Shown here: piece by piece, positions 7,394 through 11,695 of the stretch
How the letters are laid out: each line of letters opens with the position of its first letter
How positions within the stretch are numbered: the first letter of the stretch is position 1
DNA from: Parvularia atlantis
Lineage: Eukaryota > Opisthokonta > Rotosphaerida
Length of the DNA stretch: 11,695 nucleotides
Reading direction: 5' to 3'
NCBI GenBank assembly: GCA_943704415.1
Contig: CALSCO010000406.1
Location: forward strand, 1-11,695
Notes under the pieces: model-generated
The model's input: the letters and a program-made list of their open reading frames with translations, nothing else
Told to the model about the DNA's origin: nothing
Databases searched by the model: none
Translations under genes and position numbers: made by a program

Positions 7394-9635
7394 CTAGTGA
7401 ACGTTGAGCTTGTCGGTGCTGCCGCCGAGGGCAAAGAGCGTGCGCTTGCCGCGCTCGCGCATGCGCTGGCGGCTCTCGACGACGCGCAGCTCGCGCTCGG
7501 CCGCGGCGACGGCCTGCTTGTCGTGCTCCATCTGCAGCAGCATCAGCTGCTCAAGGCCCTCGACCAGCTCCTCGTCCACGCCCTCGGACGGCGGCAGGCA
7601 CCGCAGGATGCGCAGTGCGCGCTTGCAGTGCTCGACCTTGGCCAGGTCGCTGCGGGCAAAGTGGCTCACGAAGCGCGTGAGGCGCGACGTGTGCACGCAG
7701 CGCTCGCCGTGCACGACACGTGAGATGGCCAGGGCGCGCAGCTCGTGGTTCCGCTCCGCTGCGTTCTCGACGTACTCGCCGCACGCGAGCTTGTGGTGCG
7801 CCTCGCTGCCCTCGGACGACGTCTCGAAGCCGTACTTGCACGCCGAGCGCAGGAACGCGCGCGCATGGTCGTGCTGCTCGCGCTCGGCGTTGACCCACGC
7901 CTGGCGCAGGACCTCGGTCAGGGGCGGCGGCAGCATCAGGCTCGAGCGCATGTAGCGGTGGCGCAGCATCGCCGTCTCAAACGCGTCCGGCTCGAGGTTG
8001 CGCGTGCACCAGTCGAGCACCCAGCGAAGGTGGTCGGCCGCGCGCCACGTCCGCGAGCGAGGCTCGAGCGCATCCTGCTCGGCCTCCGGGCACGGGCGGC
8101 TACCAAAGGCGTGGCCGAGGGCGAGCCGCAGGCGCACGTCGGGCGGGAGGATCGCGCGGGGCACGCGCTCGCTCCTCGTCCGGTCGCGCAGGTCGGCCAC
8201 GCCCCAGCGGCTCGGGTCGACGGGCACGCGGTCGATCGGTAGCATGCTCACGGGCGCGTAGTTGCGCACCACGTCCTTGTCGGTCATCATCTCGAGCAGC
8301 GCCTCGCGCTCGGTCGTCTCGTCGGCGCTCGCGGCGTCCTCCCAGCCCTCGTCCTTGTCGTCCGCCGCCACGCTGGCCTCATCGTCCGGCACGACCGTAT
8401 TGTCCACCGCCGGCGCAGCAGCGGCAGCGGCAGCGGCGGGCTCAGGCTTGGTGTTTGCGTCGAGCACGTCCAGCTGCGCCTGGCGGCGGAGCACCTCGAG
8501 CGCGCGCTCGTACTCGCCCAGGCTGTCGAGCGTGAGCGCCATCTCGGTCAGCAGCTCGACGCCCTCGCCGCGGGTCTCGTCGCCGAGCTCGCGCACGCGC
8601 TGCTCGTACAGCTCGAGCGCGCCGCGGTAGTTGCCGATCTTGCGCAGAATGTCGGCGAGGCGGCGCGTCGTGAGGCGGATGCACGAGTGGCGCAGGAACA
8701 GCTGCTCGCGCAGGATCGGCAGCGCCTCGCGGAACGGGGTGACCGCGCGCTCGAACGCCTCGGTCACGCAGCATAGCAGGGCCTCGTCGAGCAGCGCGGA
8801 CGCTGTGCGCAGGTGCCGCGGGCCAAACTCGGCGCGCACGATGTCGACGGCGGCCTTGACCTGGTCTACGTCACTCGAGCACTTGAGCACAATGCTTGCG
8901 CACACGAGGCGGCCCACGCGCGTCTGCGCCGGCCCGGTCTTCTTCATCACCTGGTCGCGCGGTTGAGTGGGGCGCAGTCGGCAGCAGTGCGACCTTGAGC
9001 ACCGCCACCTTCTTGTCCAGATTGGCCCACAGCGCGAGCAGCGCGCAGTCTGGCAGCGCCTTGCCGGCCGGCGTGGCGAGCGCGGCGAGGATGCGCTCCT
9101 GCATCTGCGCGGCCGATCCCTCGCGCCACAGCAGGTCGCCGAAGCCGGCGGTGCGCACGCGCGGCAGCTCCCACAGATGCTCGACGAGCAGCGGCACGGC
9201 GGCCGGCGGCAGCGGCATCTCGGCCGCAAACAGCAGGCGGCGCACTTGCGCGCGGTTGTCTTGGAGGAAGCGCGTCGGCGCGTCGCGGCTGCCGCGCAGC
9301 ATCGCCTCGGACGCCGCCCCGAGCGCGCGCGCGTAGAACGTGCAGAAGCGCAGCACGGCCGCGGGTGGCACCTCGCCCGGCGCCACCAGCTGCCTGAGCG
9401 TGTAGCGCGCGTCCTTCCCGGCCACGAGTCGCACCGCGCCGGCCGCCACCAGCCCGCGCAGCGCCGCGTCGTCGCCGCCGAGCACCGCGAGGGCCGCCGC
9501 GCTCGGGAACGGGTCGAGGCGGAACACGCCGAGCTGCGCGTGCGCCACGGCGAGCGCCGGCGGCAGCTGCTGCGCCACGGGCGCCGCGGTGGCCCGCGGT
9601 GGCGAGGCGCGCGCGCGGCCGGCGTGTGGCGCCAT
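7394..9635 (-). CDS. TPR protein with STAND-like winged-helix N terminus but no NB-ARC domain
   Basis: Exon 1 runs 9635-8994 and exon 2 8950-7394; the 43-nt intron (8993-8951) starts GTCGCA and ends ACCAG. The product is 732 residues. Residues about 30-88 look like the winged helix of STAND NTPases: LGVFRLDPFPSAAALAVLGG, then a LRGLVAAGAVRLV strand-helix, then RYTLRQLVAP. They are followed by FCTFYARAL and FLQDNRAQVRRLL, which resemble the linker after that domain in AfsR/NB-ARC-TPR proteins. TPR-like pairs occur at about 307-340 (LADILRKIGNYRGALELYEQ) and 347-380 (LDSLGEYERALEVL). An Ala run and acidic linker (about 384-428) precede about 300 helical residues I do not recognise. No P-loop or NB-ARC motifs precede the winged helix, and the divergent SNF5 gene leaves no room for them. 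One intron in 2.2 kb contrasts sharply with every neighbour. The function is unknown; a scaffolding role is only a guess. Confidence 0.82.
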
Positions 9636-9787
9636 CACGGCGGCCCGGGTGGCTGAAACAGATTCGAAACTCGCCGTGTCAGTCAGCGGCCATACCGGTG
9701 CGCGCGCGTCTGCAGACAGGCAGCGGTGATGGCGGGGGGGGATGAGGCGCCGTCTCTGCGTCTTGCCTCACGCGCGAACCGCAGCAG
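9636..9787. promoter_or_regulatory. Bidirectional promoter between TPR gene and SNF5
   Basis: The two divergent start codons are 152 nt apart, so both promoters must share this space. It contains GTGATGGCG followed by an eight-G run (about 9726-9740), echoing the ATGGCG core before cornichon. An ATG at 9729 opens a short overlapping frame out of phase with SNF5. No TATA box was seen. Confidence 0.5.
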
Positions 9788-11569
9788 ATGCCGCCGCCCG
9801 AGGCGTCGTACACGCACGCGATGGGCCAGGGCGTGAAGCTGTCGAGCCGCCCGCTGGGCGCCCCGGCGCTGCGGCTGCGGCGGCGCGTGGGCGGGCGAGG
9901 TTTGCCGCCTCGCCGATGCGCGCGCAGAAGCAGGCTGAGCGCGCAAGCGGCGCGGCGCAGTGACCAAGACGGGCGAAAAGTCGCAGTTTGTCGTGACGGA
10001 CGAGCGCCAGACGACATTCACGGGCAACCCGATCGTGTCCAAGGCGAACGTGACGCGCAGCGGGCGCAAGACGTACCGGTGCCGTGCGCATCCGCTGTGG
10101 CGCTGCTGGCTGCTCACAGCGGCGCCAAAAGGGACGACGAGGGCGACGAGTTTGACGAGGAGATGGCGTTTGGCGTGCCGCACCGGCAGCGCTTCCGCAA
10201 GACGGAGCATCTGCAGCTGTGCGCGGCTGATCGTCGCCCGCCGCGTTGCTGACCAAGCGAGTGCGAACGCAGCGGCAAGGAGGAGCTGGCGCAGCTGCGC
10301 GACAACGTCGAGTTCCTCGTGCCGATCCGCGTCGAACTCGACTTTGACCAGCACAAGCTGCGCGACAGCTTCCTCTGGAACATCCTCGGTGCGCGCCCCG
10401 TGCAAGCCGCATCCTCGAAAGCACTCACACAACAGCGGCGCAGACCCCGTGTGCACGCCCGAAAAGTTCGCGGCGATCGTGTGCGAGGACCTGTCGCTCC
10501 CGCCAGCGCAGTTCATCCACGCCATCAGCTCGTCGATCAACGCGCAACTCGAGAGCCAGCAGGGGCTTGTGTCGATGGCGCGCTCGATCGAGGAGACGGA
10601 GGACACGCCCTCGGTCACGATCGAGCTCGACGTGCTCGTGGGCAACGTGCGCCTGGAGGATCGCTTTGAGTGGGACCTCGGCCAAACCGAGCTGACGCCC
10701 GAGGCCTTTGCGCGCATCCTGGCGGCCGATCTCGGTTCGTTTGGTGTGCTGTGTGACTGTGGGCTGAGCTTGCGTGCGACAGGCGTCGGCGGCGAGTTTG
10801 TGGCCGACATCGCGCACTCGATCCACGAGCAGCTGATGGTGCACCGGCGCAAGATGTACTCCAACTGGATCTGTGCGTTTGGTGCGGTTGTCTGCCCGAC
10901 CACTCACACCACAAAACAGCCGCCGAGCCGGTGTCGCAGACGCTGCGCGACGCGTCCGAGGCCGAGGAGTGGACGCCGCGCCTGACGGTGCTGTCGGACC
11001 AGGAGCTCGACAAGATCTCGGAGGACCGCGAGCGCGCCGTGCGCCGGCGCAAGCGCGCGGGCGACGACTTTAGCATCTTCTCGGGGCCGCAACGCGGGCG
11101 CAAGAAGCGCGGGAGCCAGATGGAGGAGCTGTCGATGGAGCGGCTGCACAGTGCGCTACGTCTGCTCGCATTGCGGCAAGGTGCTGATCGTCGCGCTGGT
11201 GTGGTGGCAGTGGGCATGAGCGACGCGATGACGAGCGCGTTCAGCGACCCGGGCGCGTGGGCGCCGGACCAGCTGGCCGCGTCGGTCGCCGCGCCGTCGC
11301 CGCCGCCGCCCGCGCGCGAGTTCAACCGCGAGTTCCGCATGGTCGACGTGGACACGTGGCGGTGCCTGCACTGCGGCGTGTCTGCGCGCGAGACGCCGAT
11401 CCTGCGTCGCGGCCCGGCCGGCGCGCACGTGCGTTCTTGATGGGAGCTGTGCGCAGCCGCTGACACCCGGTCGCAGACGCTGTGCAACGCGTGCGGGCTC
11501 TACTTCAGCACCAAGAACGTTCTGCCGCAGCACCGCTACCGCCCGCTCCCGCCCGATGCGCCCGTCTAG
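9788..11569 (+). CDS. SNF5: SNF5/SMARCB1 family chromatin remodelling subunit with C-terminal GATA zinc finger, 9 exons
   Basis: SNF5 proteins are core subunits of SWI/SNF and RSC nucleosome remodellers. Exons: 9788-9899, 9961-10078, 10120-10218, 10273-10388, 10444-10734, 10783-10872, 10920-11150, 11211-11428, 11477-11569; the product is 455 residues. SNF5 repeat 1 starts at about 124 (LVPIRVELDFDQHKLRDSF, then TPEKFA..VCEDL and FIHAISSSI). Repeat 2 starts at about 206 (TIELDVLVGNVRLEDRFEWD, then TPEAFA..LAADLG and GGEFVADIAHSI). A basic helix (about 295-335) follows. At the C terminus W402-F435 is a GATA-type finger: C404-x2-C407, RRGPAG, C428-x2-C431 (LCNACGLYF), a CX2C-X20-CX2C spacing. 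A GATA finger on SNF5 is, to my knowledge, a fungal trait and absent from animal SMARCB1. The first intron has two equal solutions (9900-9960 or 9887-9947). The 60-nt intron 11151-11210 is stopless in frame. ATG 9788 is the first in frame; an upstream start cannot be excluded. Confidence 0.94.
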
Positions 11570-11632
11570 TCGGGCTGAGTGGTCTTGAGTGTGGTGGGTG
11601 ATGCCGGTGTGGCAGGCACGTGCGCGTCAGCA

Positions 11633-11695
<63 letters not shown>
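11570..11695. repeat. (TC)n microsatellite at the window edge
   Basis: After 66 nt of unremarkable sequence following the SNF5 stop, an uninterrupted TC dinucleotide array begins at about 11636 and runs about 30 units to the last base, so its true length is unknown. It may lie in the SNF5 3' untranslated region, and the purity suggests either a recent expansion or an assembly stop at a repeat. Confidence 0.9.

Noticed and set aside
9636-9787. A missing NB-ARC exon upstream of the TPR gene
   Set aside because: The space is only 152 nt and holds no P-loop or Walker motif on the minus strand before the SNF5 start.
9683-10903. 406-residue open frame on the minus strand
   Set aside because: It lies antisense to SNF5 exons, runs straight through their introns, and has the Ser/Arg/Ala-rich composition of a GC-rich shadow frame. 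The + strand shows clear SNF5 repeats.
11151-11210. A second zinc-knuckle-like motif (YVCSHCGK) inside the SNF5 gene
   Set aside because: It is not in the SNF5 reading frame and falls wholly inside an intron with a good GTGCGC donor and CAG acceptor. It is probably coincidence.
10615-11487. 290-residue open frame on the minus strand
   Set aside because: It is a shadow of SNF5 exons 5-9, with no recognisable domain.
1-11695. CRISPR arrays, tRNA, rRNA, transposon ends
   Set aside because: I saw no spaced direct repeats of CRISPR type, no cloverleaf-like box A/box B pair, and no terminal inverted repeats or transposase/reverse transcriptase motifs. The repeats present are simple tandem repeats.

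Overview
This window is a gene-dense stretch of a GC-rich eukaryotic nuclear genome. The six protein genes I can support carry 42 very short spliceosomal introns (41-82 nt, mostly about 50). Most introns begin GTGCG, carry a CTGAC/CTGAG/CTCAC/CTAAC-type branch site and end in CAG. Removing them gives uninterrupted, in-frame proteins of the expected length for four recognised families. Frame changes along a gene are therefore introns and not pseudogene damage.

Layout: (1) 221-3735 (+) zeta subunit of the AP-5 adaptor complex, 19 exons. (2) 3952-4622 (+) cornichon/Erv14 ER cargo receptor, 5 exons. (3) 4623-5199, a 577-nt gap with one unassigned open stretch. (4) 5200-6562 (+) ZFPL1-type Golgi zinc-finger membrane protein, 9 exons. 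(5) 6573-7384 (+) small RS-rich protein, starting only 10 nt after the ZFPL1 stop. (6) 9635-7394 (-) TPR protein with a STAND-like winged-helix start and one intron, converging on gene 5 with 9 nt between stops. (7) 9788-11569 (+) SNF5/SMARCB1-type chromatin remodeller with a C-terminal GATA zinc finger, 9 exons, divergent from gene 6 across 152 nt. The window ends in a long (TC)n run.

Organism: a unicellular eukaryote with a compact, intron-dense, GC-rich genome. The SNF5 protein ending in a GATA finger points toward fungi or close relatives. AP-5 and ZFPL1, which I believe are rare or lost in typical ascomycetes and basidiomycetes, point away from Dikarya. An early-diverging zoosporic fungus or a neighbouring opisthokont lineage would fit, but this is inference.

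Genes 1-3 all act in membrane traffic (late endosome, ER exit, cis-Golgi), but nothing shows the adjacency is functional. Genes 5 and 7 are nuclear. Gene 6 is the outlier: almost intronless, and built like the back half of a STAND NTPase. I found no mobile element, tRNA, rRNA or CRISPR array.
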